Assembly (NCBI RefSeq): GCF_900101045.1
Contig: NZ_FNFN01000002.1
Span: forward strand, 248,001-312,000
Source of the DNA: Nocardioides sp. YR527
GTDB taxonomy: Bacteria; Actinomycetota; Actinomycetes; Propionibacteriales; Nocardioidaceae
Direction: 5' to 3'
Length of the DNA stretch: 64,000 bases
A model generated the notes under the pieces. That model worked only from the letters and a program-made list of their open reading frames with translations, was not told the DNA's origin and searched no databases. The position numbers and the translations under genes were made by a program. Each line of letters opens with the position of its first letter. The stretch's first letter is position 1. Positions 47,726-56,050 of this stretch are shown here, piece after piece.

Positions 47726-47776
47726 GTTCAGTATTTGCTGCTGTTCAGTTGGTCTGAACAGCAGCAAATACTGAAC
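47726..47776. repeat. Perfect 22-bp inverted repeat
   Basis: Arms at 47726-47747 and 47755-47776 are exact complements around a 7-base spacer. Each arm is bounded by GTTCAG-type sequence, and the centre includes TATTTGCTGCTG. It starts 16 bases after the ScyD-like stop and lies just before the decayed AbiEi-like gene. It may be a terminator, or the operator of the decayed module. Confidence 0.75.
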
Positions 47777-47786
47777 GGACGTGATG

Positions 47787-48332
47787 ATGACCATCGACCC
47801 CGACTGGCCGACGCTCGAGGAGCACTGGTCCTCGCCGGAGATCGTCCCCTGTTGCTCTGGACTCAGAGCATCCCGCCGAAGACCGCGGACGCTCTTCGTC
47901 GCGCCGGCGTTCAGTACGCAGCGGCGTATCGGTGAGTCTGGTGAACGACACGCTGCGGCTGCTGCACGGGTCGGGCTACGACTTGCCCACGCCCGGGAGG
48001 AGGAACGGCGCCCTTCTCGATCACTGGGCCGCGGCGCTCCCCAGCGGACTCGCGCCCTCGGCTACGGCTTGCCGGCTTCCACGGGGACATCGACGTCGAC
48101 GACCTCACGCAACCGGACGGGCCAAGCCTGCCGATCTTGAACCGCTGGCGCACCGACGGCACCATGAACGTGTTCGTACGCCGGAAGTTCTGGAGCGATC
48201 CCGGTGCGGAAGAACGCCCCAGCCGAGCCGCGTCGACTCAGCCCGTGGCCACTTGTCTACGCCGACCTCTTGGCAACCGGAGACCCGCGCCTACGCACCA
48301 TCGCACAGGTGCTGCGTGACCATGAAGCTTGA
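47787..48332 (+). pseudogene. Decayed AbiEi-like antitoxin gene (several frameshifts)
   Basis: Family-like pieces occur in changing frames: LLLWTQSIPPKTADALRRAG (about 47850-47910), VNDTLRLLHGSGYDLPTPGR (from about 47938), FHGDIDVDDLTQPDGPSLPI then LNRWRTDGTMNVFVRRKFW (about 48077-48200), and WPLVYADLLATGDPRLRTIA then QVLRDHEA-stop (48246-48332). The last is the typical end of AbiEi-type antitoxins, as I remember them. At least three frameshifts prevent one reading frame. An ORF of 218 codons crosses the region only by chance. Family assignment is by memory, not by search. Confidence 0.55.
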
Positions 48333-48588
48333 TCTCGCAGCACCGCTCGACCTGGGGCTCGCGGACGCCCAAGACATCGGCGTCGTGCTGTCGTGGTACT
48401 CCGACTCCGCAGAGGTCAGCGATTCCCTCTACGAGACCGAAGCGGGCAATGAGGTTCTGGCCACCGAAGAGTATGACTCGACGCTTGCCGCCGCGCATTG
48501 GCTCGGTCGCGCTGATGCCAGGTCGCTTGACCACCTGCGTACGCGGCGGGCGGCCAGGGCTGCCCTCCGCGTACGTCTTCTCTCCTGA
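48322..48588 (+). pseudogene. Fragment of AbiEii-like nucleotidyltransferase C-terminus
   Basis: The ATG at 48322 is overlapped by the end of the AbiEi-like remnant, as in AbiEi-AbiEii pairs. The 88 residues (MKLDLAAPLDLGLADAQDIG...SLYETEAGNEVL...AHWLGRADARSL) resemble only the last helical part of AbiEii-type proteins. No GSXXXD nucleotidyltransferase core is present, so any toxin would be inactive. The frame is intact for what remains. A small unrelated protein cannot be excluded. Confidence 0.4.
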
Positions 48589-48591
48589 TCC

Positions 48592-50049
48592 TCAGCCGAG
48601 GTAGCGCTCCCACGGGCCGGTGATGGCCAGGGTGTAGCCGGGGTCCTGCATGTTGACGAAGAGGACCTTGCCGTCGGGCGAGAAGCACGGGCCGCAGAAC
48701 TCGGAGTCGTTGAGGTCGTTGCGGGCGATGGCGTACGCCGGGCCGCCGGGGAACGCGCCGAGCACGTGCGAGGCGCCGGTGCCGTCCTCGGCGAGCACCA
48801 GCGAGCCCCAGGGGGTGACGGTGACGTTGTCGGGGCCGTCGAAGGTGAGGTCGGTGTACTTCGGCGCCGGGGCATCGTCCTCGGACTGCGTCTGGTGCGG
48901 GAAGTACGTCACCAGCTGGATGGTCTCGGCCGCGTAGTCGTAGAACCAGACCATGCCGTCGTGCGGGCTGGCGTCGGCGGGGAGATCGGTGTCCTCCCAC
49001 GCGTAGGAGTTGACCACGTAGACACCCTCGTCGGTGCCCCACACACCCTCGAACTTGCGCCCCCGGGTGACCTCGCCGTCGGCGAACTGCTCCCGACAGG
49101 GAGTCGACTGCGCGTCGCGCTCGGGGACGGTCTTCCACGTCACCGGGAAGGGCTGGCCCATCTGGGCCGAGGTCAGGTAGGCCACGTCGGGCAGCACCGA
49201 GCCGTCGGGCAGGATGATCTGCATCGCGGCGAGCGTGCCGGCGTCGTCCGCCAGCTCGGTGAGCACGCCCGGACCGAGCCTCACGCCGGCAGGGGCGGTC
49301 CAGCGGTAGAAGAGCCCGTTGGGCTCGTCGGCATCCTCGGAGAGGAACACCTTCGTCCTGGTCCTGTCGATCGCGAGGGCCTCGTGGTCGTAGCGGCCGA
49401 AGGCCTTGATCGGGCGCGGGTCGGCCGAGCCGTCGGCCCAGACCTCGAAGACGTAGCCGTGGTCCTTCTCGTAGACCCCCGTGCTGCCGTCCTCGCCCTC
49501 CCACTCCTCACCGGCGTCGTTGACGGTCTCCTCGCAGGTCAGCCAGGTCCCCCACGGCGTCGGGCCGCCGGCGCAGTTGGTGGAGGTGCCGGAGATCGCG
49601 ACGAACTCGCCGAAGTTGGCCCCGCCCGCGTCGGTGGTGATCACGGTGCAGCCACCCGACGGCGCGCCCGGGTCGTAGACGGTGCCCTCGACGAGCGGCA
49701 CCGGTACGCCCTCCCCGGGCTCGATCTCGTGGTTCTGGATGAGCGTGTAGCGCCCGCGCCTGCCACCGAGCACCATCATCCCGTCGTGGTTGGACGGCGT
49801 CTCCTCCCCCGTCTTCAGGGTCGTCTCACCGGCGGAGGTGACGATGGCGTACGCGAACCCCTCGGCCAGCGCGAGGATCCCCTTGGGGTCGTCCACGAGC
49901 GGCGGGAACGGCTCGCGGGCACGCTTGCGTCCCGGGGTGCCGGGCCGCGCGGGCTTCGCCTCGGCGAGAGCGGGAACGGCACCGGCAACGGCCAGGCCGA
50001 CCCCGGTCGCGGCTCCTCCGGTGAGCAGGGAGCGTCGAGTTGCAGGCAT
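48592..50049 (-). CDS. PhoX-family alkaline phosphatase (DUF839), copy 1
   Basis: The 485-residue exported enzyme is a propeller-type PhoX phosphatase that uses Fe/Ca. The Tat signal has RRSLLTGGAATG near residue 5 and ends near PALAEA. Family-like segments: NHDGMMVLGG, YTLIQNHEIEPGEG, GGPTPWGTWLTCEET, HEALAIDRTRTKVFLSEDA, VWGTDEGVYVVNSYAWEDTD, DGPDNVTVTPWGSLVLAEDG. It is about 70 percent identical by eye to the adjacent copy, so the two arose by tandem duplication. The ATG is at 50049. The upstream 150 bp are also conserved in copy 2. Confidence 0.82.
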   Translation of the reverse strand: MPATRRSLLTGGAATGVGLAVAGAVPALAEAKPARPGTPGRKRAREPFPPLVDDPKGILALAEGFAYAIVTSAGETTLKTGEETPSNHDGMMVLGGRRGRYTLIQNHEIEPGEGVPVPLVEGTVYDPGAPSGGCTVITTDAGGANFGEFVAISGTSTNCAGGPTPWGTWLTCEETVNDAGEEWEGEDGSTGVYEKDHGYVFEVWADGSADPRPIKAFGRYDHEALAIDRTRTKVFLSEDADEPNGLFYRWTAPAGVRLGPGVLTELADDAGTLAAMQIILPDGSVLPDVAYLTSAQMGQPFPVTWKTVPERDAQSTPCREQFADGEVTRGRKFEGVWGTDEGVYVVNSYAWEDTDLPADASPHDGMVWFYDYAAETIQLVTYFPHQTQSEDDAPAPKYTDLTFDGPDNVTVTPWGSLVLAEDGTGASHVLGAFPGGPAYAIARNDLNDSEFCGPCFSPDGKVLFVNMQDPGYTLAITGPWERYLG

Positions 50050-50136
50050 GGGTTGAACTCCTCGAGCGAAGGTAGGGGATCCCGAGACAGGTCTCAGCCC
50101 TCAACCCAAGCCACTCCGCAACACCTGCGCGCGCGC

Positions 50137-50147
50137 CCGAGATGAAC
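50137..50147. promoter_or_regulatory. PhoP-box-like GTTCATCTCGG before phoX copy 1
   Basis: On the minus strand GTTCATCTCGG occurs about 90 bp before the ATG. It resembles the 11-base direct-repeat unit of Streptomyces PhoP boxes. Only one good unit is seen here, so this is a weak call. The matching place in copy 2 has GTTCACCTCGC. Confidence 0.35.
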
Positions 50148-50222
50148 CTCAGGCGACGGCGCCGTGAAACGTAGGCGGCGGGCGGCCCGAGCCGCCCACC
50201 GCGTACGTGTTCGCCCTGGGCC

Positions 50223-51683
50223 TCAGCCGAGGTAGCGCTCCCACGGGCCGGTGATGGCCAGCGTCAGCCCCGGGGACTGCATGTTGACGAAGAGCACCTT
50301 GCCGTCCGGCGAGAACGCCGGTCCGCAGAACTCGGAGTCGTTGAGCTGGTTGCGCGCGATGGCGTACGTCGGGCCGCCGGGGAACGAGCCCAGCACGTGG
50401 GAGGAGCCAGAGCCGTCCTCGGCGAGCACCAGCGAGCCCCACGGCGTGACGGTGACGTTGTCCGGGCCGTCGAAGACCAGGTCGTCGTAGGCGGGACGGT
50501 CGTTCTCCCACGCCTCGTCGTTGTGGGGGAAGTACGTCACCAGCTGGATGGTCTCGTTCTTGTAGTTGTAGAACCACACCATGCCGTCGTGCGGGACCGC
50601 GTCGGCCGGCAGGTCGGAGCTGTCCTCACCGGCGTAGGAGTTGACGACGTAGACGCCCTCGTCGGTGCCCCACACGCCCTCGAACTTCTTTCCGCGGGTC
50701 ACCTCGCCGGTGGCGAACTGCTTCCGGGTCGACACCTCGCGCGCATCGCGGTCGGGCACCGGGATCCAGCGGACCGGGAACGGCCGGTTGAGCTGGGTGG
50801 AGGTCAGGTAGGCCACGTCGGGCAGGATCGAGCCGTCGGGCAGGATGATCGCCATCGCACCGAGCTCGCCGGCGTCGTCGGCCAGGTCCTCCGCGATCCC
50901 GGGCCCGAGCTTGTAGCCGCGCGGAGCCTTCCAGCGGTAGAACAGCCCGTTCGGCCCGGAGGCGTCCTCGGAGAGGTAGACGTGGCGGCGGTCCTCGTCG
51001 ATCGCGAGCGCCTCGTGGGCGTAGCGACCGAAGGCCTTGATCGGGAGCGGCAGCTTGCGGCCGTCGGGGAAGACCTCGAAGACGTACCCGTGGTCCTTCT
51101 GGTAGCCGTTCCCCGAACGCGTCTCGGTCTCCTCGCAGGTCAGCCAGGTCCCCCACGGGGTCGGGCCGCCGGCGCAGTTGGTGAGCGTGCCGGAGATGCC
51201 GACGAACTCGCCGAGGTTCTCGCCGCGCGCGTTGGTGGTGATCACGGTGCAGCCGCCGGCGGCGGTCGCGCCCGGGTCGTAGACCGTGCCCTCGACGTGC
51301 GGGACGCCGTACGTCGCGTTGCGGCCGAGCTCGTGGTTCTGGATCACCGTGTAGGTGCCGCGGCGACGGCCGGCGAAGACCGCGTTGCCGTCGTGGGCGC
51401 CCGGGGTCAGCTCGCCGCTGTCGAGCTTGGAGACGCCCGCGCGGGTGATGATCGTGTACGAGAAGCCCTCGGCCAGCGCCAGGATCCCGTCGGGGTCGTC
51501 GACGAGCGGCGGGAAGGCCTCGTACGGGGTGGGCGCGTACGTTCCGGCGCCACCGGATCCGCGCCCGTTCCTTGCGGTGGCACCGGGGGTGGATTCGGCG
51601 AGCGCGGGCATGTTCCCGGCAATCGCGATCCCGACGCCGGCGGCAGCGCCACCGGCGATCAGAGAGCGACGGGATGCAGGCAT
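50223..51683 (-). CDS. PhoX-family alkaline phosphatase (DUF839), copy 2
   Basis: The 486-residue paralogue of the preceding gene, with Tat signal MPASRRSLIAGGAAAG. It shows the same segments: YTVIQNHELGRNATYG, GGPTPWGTWLTCEETE, HEALAIDEDRRHVYLSEDA, VWGTDEGVYVVNSYAGED. Both end in ITGPWERYLG. A Gly/Pro-rich linker differs after the signal. Start at 51683, where the signal begins; the open frame further upstream is not supported. It comes first in the tandem array, separated by 173 bp from copy 1. Confidence 0.82.
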   Translation of the reverse strand: MPASRRSLIAGGAAAGVGIAIAGNMPALAESTPGATARNGRGSGGAGTYAPTPYEAFPPLVDDPDGILALAEGFSYTIITRAGVSKLDSGELTPGAHDGNAVFAGRRRGTYTVIQNHELGRNATYGVPHVEGTVYDPGATAAGGCTVITTNARGENLGEFVGISGTLTNCAGGPTPWGTWLTCEETETRSGNGYQKDHGYVFEVFPDGRKLPLPIKAFGRYAHEALAIDEDRRHVYLSEDASGPNGLFYRWKAPRGYKLGPGIAEDLADDAGELGAMAIILPDGSILPDVAYLTSTQLNRPFPVRWIPVPDRDAREVSTRKQFATGEVTRGKKFEGVWGTDEGVYVVNSYAGEDSSDLPADAVPHDGMVWFYNYKNETIQLVTYFPHNDEAWENDRPAYDDLVFDGPDNVTVTPWGSLVLAEDGSGSSHVLGSFPGGPTYAIARNQLNDSEFCGPAFSPDGKVLFVNMQSPGLTLAITGPWERYLG

Positions 51684-51767
51684 GGTGGTACTCCTCGGAG
51701 CTTGGTAGGGGATCCCGAGACAGGTCTCGGCCCTACTCAAGCCACTCCACATCACCCGTGCGCCCGC

Positions 51768-51778
51768 GCGAGGTGAAC
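51768..51778. promoter_or_regulatory. PhoP-box-like GTTCACCTCGC before phoX copy 2
   Basis: The minus strand reads GTTCACCTCGC about 85 bp before the ATG, close to the Streptomyces PHO-box repeat unit. A degraded partner GTTTCACGGCG lies about 18 bp further upstream on that strand. The spacing is not the contiguous 11 bp of a full box, so confidence is low. Confidence 0.4.
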
Positions 51779-51817
51779 GTCAGGCGGCGACGCCGTGAAA
51801 CGTACGCCGGAGGCGAC

Positions 51818-51991
51818 TCAGGCCGCTCCGAACAGGCCGCTCAGGCCGGTCCTCCGGGCGGGGCCGGAGCGCCCGCTCTCCCACGCGTACCCGCACCTGC
51901 AGCACATCAACCGCCGGCGGCCCCCCACCGAACGCGAGAGAACCCGGATCTCCTCGTCTTCGGTGCACTTGGCACACATAGCCGAAGTCAT
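51818..51991 (-). CDS. Small zinc-ribbon-like protein
   Basis: The 57-residue protein starts MTSAMCAKCTEDEEIRVLSR and has a second pair RLMCCRCGYAWE, so two CxxC pairs about 27 residues apart, as in zinc ribbons. ATG at 51991 has GAGGAG nine bases upstream, which is why I chose it over the slightly longer GTG start. The last 20 residues are Gly/Arg/Ser-rich. The function is unknown; it could be a rubrerythrin-type or regulatory mini-ribbon. Confidence 0.55.
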   Translation of the reverse strand: MTSAMCAKCTEDEEIRVLSRSVGGRRRLMCCRCGYAWESGRSGPARRTGLSGLFGAA

Positions 51992-52106
51992 CGAGTGAAC
52001 TCCTCGCACTTCTCAAGTGAACAGAATCTGTACAACTCCGCCCAGGGTGACATATGCGAGGGCCCATCCACCAGATGAGAACCTCCTGTGGATGAACTGT
52101 AAAGCG

Positions 52107-53057
52107 CTATTGACCAGCGGGAACGTCGTCGGCGTTGGCCACGCCGTAGGGGACGTGGACCCCGGCGATCGACCCGACCGCCTCGTCCAGGTGGGTCGTC
52201 TGGTCGTCGAAGAAGATCAGCGGGCGGAGCACCTCGAGCACGCGCACCTTCTCCACGCCGCCGAGGAAGAAGGCCTCGTTGACATGGACGTCCCAGGACT
52301 GCAGCGACCGGATCGCCCGCTCGTGGGCCGGAGCGCCGCGGGCGGTGACCAGCGCGATCCGCAGCCGCGGCTCGTATCCAGGGGACTCCAGGCGGCGCTG
52401 CTCCTCGATCCGCTGGATCCGGTTGAGGTCGCGCAGCAGCGGCTGCAGCGGCCCGGGCTCGAGCGGCTCGGCCTTCCGGCTCGCCTCATAGACCCGGTAA
52501 CGCTCGATCCCCTCCTCGCGGAAGACCCGCTCGGAGCCGTCGTCGGCGAGCACACCGTCGAAGTCGAAGGCGACGACGACGGAGCGGTCCGTCTCGTCGT
52601 ACGTCGCCGCCGACGGCAGCACATGCCCGGCCGGGAACCCTTCGCGGCTGGCCGCGATGACGTCCTCGCGGTTGCCGCTGAGGAACAGCGACATGTCGAG
52701 CGCGCCGATGTAGGGGTGGGGCGAGCGGCCCTGGGTGAAGACCGCGCGGGTCATCGGAAGGCCGTGGTGCTCGATCGAGCGCATCACCCGCAGCCCGGTG
52801 TTGGGATCGTTGCGCGAGACCACGATCACCTCGACGAGACCGTCGTCGGCGTCGGGCGCCAGGTCGTTGAGGCTCAGCAGCCGCTTGATGAACGGGAAGG
52901 CGACCCCCGGTGCGAGCGGATCGTCGATGCGGTCGTCCTGGTAGCGGCGGTAGGCGCTTTCACCGTGCTCGCGGAAGTACGCATCCGACTCGGTGAGGTC
53001 GAAGAGCGCGCTCGACGCGATCCCGACCACCAACCGGTCCCTCAGCTCATATCCCAC
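52107..53057 (-). CDS. Cytosolic 5'-nucleotidase (cN-I family)
   Basis: The 316-residue enzyme of the 5'-nucleotidase family related to NT5C1 has the HAD-type motif VVVAFDFDGVLADDGSE near residue 165, ALVTARGAPAHERAIRSL and LIFFDDQTTHLDEA. The N-terminal half has family-like VIVVSRNDPNTGLRVMRSIE and IGALDMSLFLSGN. It should dephosphorylate nucleoside monophosphates. I chose GTG at 53057, with GGTAGG upstream; TTG at 53066 would add three residues. Confidence 0.78.
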   Translation of the reverse strand: MGYELRDRLVVGIASSALFDLTESDAYFREHGESAYRRYQDDRIDDPLAPGVAFPFIKRLLSLNDLAPDADDGLVEVIVVSRNDPNTGLRVMRSIEHHGLPMTRAVFTQGRSPHPYIGALDMSLFLSGNREDVIAASREGFPAGHVLPSAATYDETDRSVVVAFDFDGVLADDGSERVFREEGIERYRVYEASRKAEPLEPGPLQPLLRDLNRIQRIEEQRRLESPGYEPRLRIALVTARGAPAHERAIRSLQSWDVHVNEAFFLGGVEKVRVLEVLRPLIFFDDQTTHLDEAVGSIAGVHVPYGVANADDVPAGQ

Positions 53058-53156
53058 GCGTCGCAACCTACCGCCGATAAATCGTGTGCGTTCCGGCTCC
53101 AGGCCTGTCTACGGTGGGTGACATGCAGCAGCGACCGCGCCCGTGAAGACACTGCA

Positions 53157-53229
53157 CGGGTTGTGGGGAAGCGGCTATCCCTCCTGGGTTGGGTCCAGGC
53201 GATCGCGGGTTCGAGTCCCGCCAACCCGA
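53157..53229 (+). tRNA. tRNA-Pro (anticodon UGG)
   Basis: 73 bases fold into a standard cloverleaf. Acceptor CGGGTTG / CAACCCG (7 bp, perfect), discriminator A, D stem GGGA / TCCC with A14 and G18-G19, anticodon stem CCTGG / CCAGG around GTTGGGT (anticodon TGG, U33 present), T arm GCGGG-TTCGAGT-CCCGC. The 3' CCA is not encoded. C1-G72 and A73 are as expected for proline. It lies between the nucleotidase gene and the convergent-side DDN-like gene. Confidence 0.93.
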
Positions 53230-53237
53230 CGATGACC

Positions 53238-53711
53238 TCAGTCCACGTTGGTGACGCGGAGGAACTCCTGGACGTCGAAGACGGCGCGGAAGACGCCGGC
53301 GCCCTTGGGAAGCAGAGGCGCGACCTCGGCGTACGGCACAACGCGCGGGTCGGTGACCCGGTGGTCGACGCCGTCGTGGACGATCGTGGCCGAGTTGGCG
53401 GCCAGCACGTTCTGGGCCCAGTCGACCTTCGAGGTGTAGGGCAGATTGATGACGAAGCCGTCGGGGGTCGGGAACGGCGTGACCGGAGTGGCGTACTCCC
53501 GTCCGCTCGCGCGGCCGACGTGGAGGACGACGCCGTTGGTGACGCCCTCCATCCCGGCGGTCTTCAGGGCCTCGGAGGCGAATCGCTTCGAGAAGGCGCG
53601 GATGCGGTCCTGAAGCCACGGCGACTTGTTGCGCATGCCGATCACGAAGGCGGCCCCCGCGCCCGCCACGCCGACGGCCAGGAGACCCGGGATCACTCGA
53701 CTCAATCGCAT
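53238..53711 (-). CDS. Deazaflavin (F420)-dependent nitroreductase family protein, DDN-like
   Basis: The 157-residue protein has a membrane-type N-terminus (RVIPGLLAVGVAGAGAAFVIG) and a split-barrel flavin domain with GVVLHVGRASGREYATPVTPF and VINLPYTSKVDWAQNVLAA, which are marks of DDN-family F420/quinone reductases. Start ATG at 53711 (MRLSRVIPG). It may reduce quinones or nitro compounds with F420H2; the substrate is not known. It ends only eight bases from the tRNA gene on the other strand. Confidence 0.75.
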   Translation of the reverse strand: MRLSRVIPGLLAVGVAGAGAAFVIGMRNKSPWLQDRIRAFSKRFASEALKTAGMEGVTNGVVLHVGRASGREYATPVTPFPTPDGFVINLPYTSKVDWAQNVLAANSATIVHDGVDHRVTDPRVVPYAEVAPLLPKGAGVFRAVFDVQEFLRVTNVD

Positions 53712-53794
53712 GCTGCCAACGTACATCGGCGGGTGACAGATACCGTGTGCGTCGTCACACTGGAGGTCTGATCCACCGGAGGGAAGGAGCGCGG

Positions 53795-54910
53795 ATGCGG
53801 CGCTGGCTGCGCACCCCGCTGGGCACTCACCTGGGCACCGAGGCCGACCGGGCGACCTTCCGCACCCTCCACAACGCATCGCTGGCGAGCCCTGCGCTGC
53901 GTGGCGGCCTGACCGTCGACAGCGCCGAGCGCGCCGCCCCGCACCTGCAGGCGCTCCTGGCCGCTCCCGCGCTCGCGATCACCGACACCGACGGTCTGCT
54001 CGCCTGGGAAGGCATCGGCACCCACCACCAGGAGCACGCGACCAAGCTGGCCGAGGGGACGCTGGAGCGCGGCGCGACCAGGTTCTACGACCGCGTCGAC
54101 CTGGAGTGCGGTCAGGCCGGCTGCCCGCTGCACTCCGCCGTGGTCAGCCCGCTGGTCGTCGACGACCACCTGGTCGGCACGCTGCAGGCGTACGCCCCGG
54201 ACACCTCGGCGATGATGGTCCGCGCCACCGACGAGGTCGCGACGTGGGTCTCCGGTCAGCTGGAGCTCGCCGAGCTCGACGCGTCTCGGCGGCGCCTGAT
54301 GGAGGCCGAGGTGCGCGCGCTGCGCGCTCAGATCAGCCCGCACTTCATCTACAACTCGCTGGGGGCGATCGCCAGCTTCGTACGCACCGATCCGGAGCGT
54401 GCGCGCGAGCTGCTGCTGGAGTTCGCGGACTTCACCCGCTACTCCTTCCGGACCCACGGCGAATACACCACGCTGTCCGAGGAGCTCCGCTCCGTGGAGC
54501 GCTACCTCCTGCTGGAGCAGGCCCGGTTCGGCGAGCGGCTCTCGGTGCGGCTCTCGGTGGCACCCGAGGTGCTGCCGATCGCGGTCCCGTTCCTGTGCCT
54601 GCAGCCGCTGGTCGAGAACGCCGTACGCCACGGTCTGGCCGACGCGCAGACCGGCCACATCTCCATCCGGGCCGCCGACAGCGGCACCGAGTGCGTGATC
54701 GAGGTCGAGGACGACGGCGCCGGCGAGGACCCGGAGAAGGTGCGCAACGCGCTGGCCGGCGGCGCCGACTCGGTCGGCCTGGGCAACGTCGACGCCCGGC
54801 TCCGCAACGCCTACGGCGACGACTACGGTCTGGTCGTCGAGACCGCCCCGGGTGCCGGCACGAAGGTCATCCTCCGAATCCCGAAGTTCGCCCCAGGAGT
54901 GCACACATGA
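53795..54910 (+). CDS. LytS-type sensor histidine kinase
   Basis: The 371-residue kinase has an N-terminal GAF-like sensor (about 20-170, with the DLECGQAGCPLHSAVV and VVDDHLVGTLQAYAPD segments), then the HisKA_7TM-type phosphoacceptor QISPHFIYNSLGAIASF and a HATPase domain with PLVENAVRHGL and GLGNVDARLRNAYG. No transmembrane segment is apparent, so it senses a cytoplasmic signal. ATG at 53795 has GGGAAGGAG before it. It overlaps the regulator gene by 4 bp and lies beside two transporter pairs, so it probably controls carboxylate uptake. Confidence 0.85.
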   Translation: MRRWLRTPLGTHLGTEADRATFRTLHNASLASPALRGGLTVDSAERAAPHLQALLAAPALAITDTDGLLAWEGIGTHHQEHATKLAEGTLERGATRFYDRVDLECGQAGCPLHSAVVSPLVVDDHLVGTLQAYAPDTSAMMVRATDEVATWVSGQLELAELDASRRRLMEAEVRALRAQISPHFIYNSLGAIASFVRTDPERARELLLEFADFTRYSFRTHGEYTTLSEELRSVERYLLLEQARFGERLSVRLSVAPEVLPIAVPFLCLQPLVENAVRHGLADAQTGHISIRAADSGTECVIEVEDDGAGEDPEKVRNALAGGADSVGLGNVDARLRNAYGDDYGLVVETAPGAGTKVILRIPKFAPGVHT

Positions 54911-55680
54911 CGGGCCGATCCACCCAAGCATTCGCCGCGCGCCAGGGGGCGCCGGGAGGCCGGCTCCGCATCCTGGTCGTCGACGACGAGCCGCCGGCGG
55001 CCGACGAGCTCTCCTACCTGCTCACCCAGGACGCCCGGGTGGCGGAGGTGCGCACCTGCCTGAACGCGACCGACGGGCTGCAGCAGCTGCAGGGCTCGGG
55101 CGTGGACGCGGTGTTCCTCGACATCCAGATGCCCGGCCTGAACGGGCTGGAGCTGGCCCGGCTGCTGGCGCGGTTCAAGACGCCGCCGGCGGTCGTGTTC
55201 GTGACCGCTCACGAGGAGCACGCGCTGGAGGCGTTCGACCTGCGTGCGGTCGACTACGTGCTCAAGCCGGTCCGCGCCGAGCGGCTGGCGGAGACCGTCA
55301 CCCGGCTGATGGGCAGCGTGCCGGAGGAGGAGCCGAGCGGTGACGTACAGATCCCGGTCGAGCTCGGCGGCGTCACCCGCTTCGTATGGCGCTCCCAGAT
55401 CACCCACGTCGAGGCACAGGGCGACTACGCCCGGCTGCACACCGCCGACGCCTCCCACCTCGTGCGGGTCCCGCTGACCCAGCTCGAGCAGGAGTGGGCC
55501 TCGGCCCGGTTCGTACGCATCCACCGCTCGCTCCTCGTCAACCTCGCCCACGTGACCGAGGTGCGGTCGGAGGCCGGACGCTGCTCGGTCGTCGTCGGCG
55601 GCGCCTCCCGCGGGACCGAGCTGCAGGTCAGCCGCCGGCACACGCGCCAGCTCAAGGACCTGCTCGCCCGGCGAAGCTGA
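54907..55680 (+). CDS. LytTR-type response regulator
   Basis: The 257-residue partner of the kinase. A receiver domain at about 20-135 has ILVVDDEPPAADELSY, phosphoacceptor Asp in AVFLDIQMPGLNG and the KPV lysine in VDYVLKPVRAERL. A LytTR DNA-binding domain follows at about 155-255 (ITHVEAQGDYARLHT; RIHRSLLVNLAHV). Targets are not shown by sequence; the downstream transporter operon is the natural candidate. It overlaps the kinase gene (ATGA). Confidence 0.9.
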   Translation: MTGRSTQAFAARQGAPGGRLRILVVDDEPPAADELSYLLTQDARVAEVRTCLNATDGLQQLQGSGVDAVFLDIQMPGLNGLELARLLARFKTPPAVVFVTAHEEHALEAFDLRAVDYVLKPVRAERLAETVTRLMGSVPEEEPSGDVQIPVELGGVTRFVWRSQITHVEAQGDYARLHTADASHLVRVPLTQLEQEWASARFVRIHRSLLVNLAHVTEVRSEAGRCSVVVGGASRGTELQVSRRHTRQLKDLLARRS

Positions 55681-55681
55681 C

Positions 55682-56050
55682 ATGACCGAACCGCAACGCG
55701 TACGCGTCACCGGACCGCCCCGGCGACGCCCGGCCGTCCGCCGGGTCGACGTCGACGAGGACACCCGCCTCGGCGAGGTCTACCTCGGCTCGCTGATGCG
55801 CGCCCAGCTCTCGATCGCCGTACGCACCCTGGTGGTGCTCCTCCTCGGCGTCGGCTCGCTCCCGCTGCTGTTCTGGCTGGCTCCGGGCCTGGTCCGCGCC
55901 GCGCCGTTCGGCGTCCCGCTCCCCTGGCTGCTCCTCGGGGTGCTGGTCTACCCGTTCCTGTTCCTCCTCGGCCGCTGGTACCTGCGCGGAGCGGAGCGCA
56001 ACGAGGCCAGCTATGCCGACCTGCTCCGCTCGGACGACGAGACGCCATGA
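55682..56050 (+). CDS. Small two-helix membrane partner of the symporter (DUF485-like)
   Basis: The 122-residue protein has a charged, Arg/Pro/Asp-rich N-terminus of about 40 residues, two hydrophobic helices (about 48-68 and 78-98) and a charged tail. It stands immediately before and overlaps the symporter gene (ATGA), as the DUF485 protein does for the second symporter at 60116. I infer a similar partner role. It starts one base after the response regulator stop. Confidence 0.6.
   Translation: MTEPQRVRVTGPPRRRPAVRRVDVDEDTRLGEVYLGSLMRAQLSIAVRTLVVLLLGVGSLPLLFWLAPGLVRAAPFGVPLPWLLLGVLVYPFLFLLGRWYLRGAERNEASYADLLRSDDETP

Noticed and set aside
47932..48588. A 218-residue intact protein at this place
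   Set aside because: The frame links parts of two different genes; family-like pieces jump between frames, so it is a chance open frame across a decayed locus.
53157..53229. tRNA-Pro as an attachment site of the neighbouring accessory genes
   Set aside because: No repeat of the tRNA 3' end and no integrase gene were found near it.
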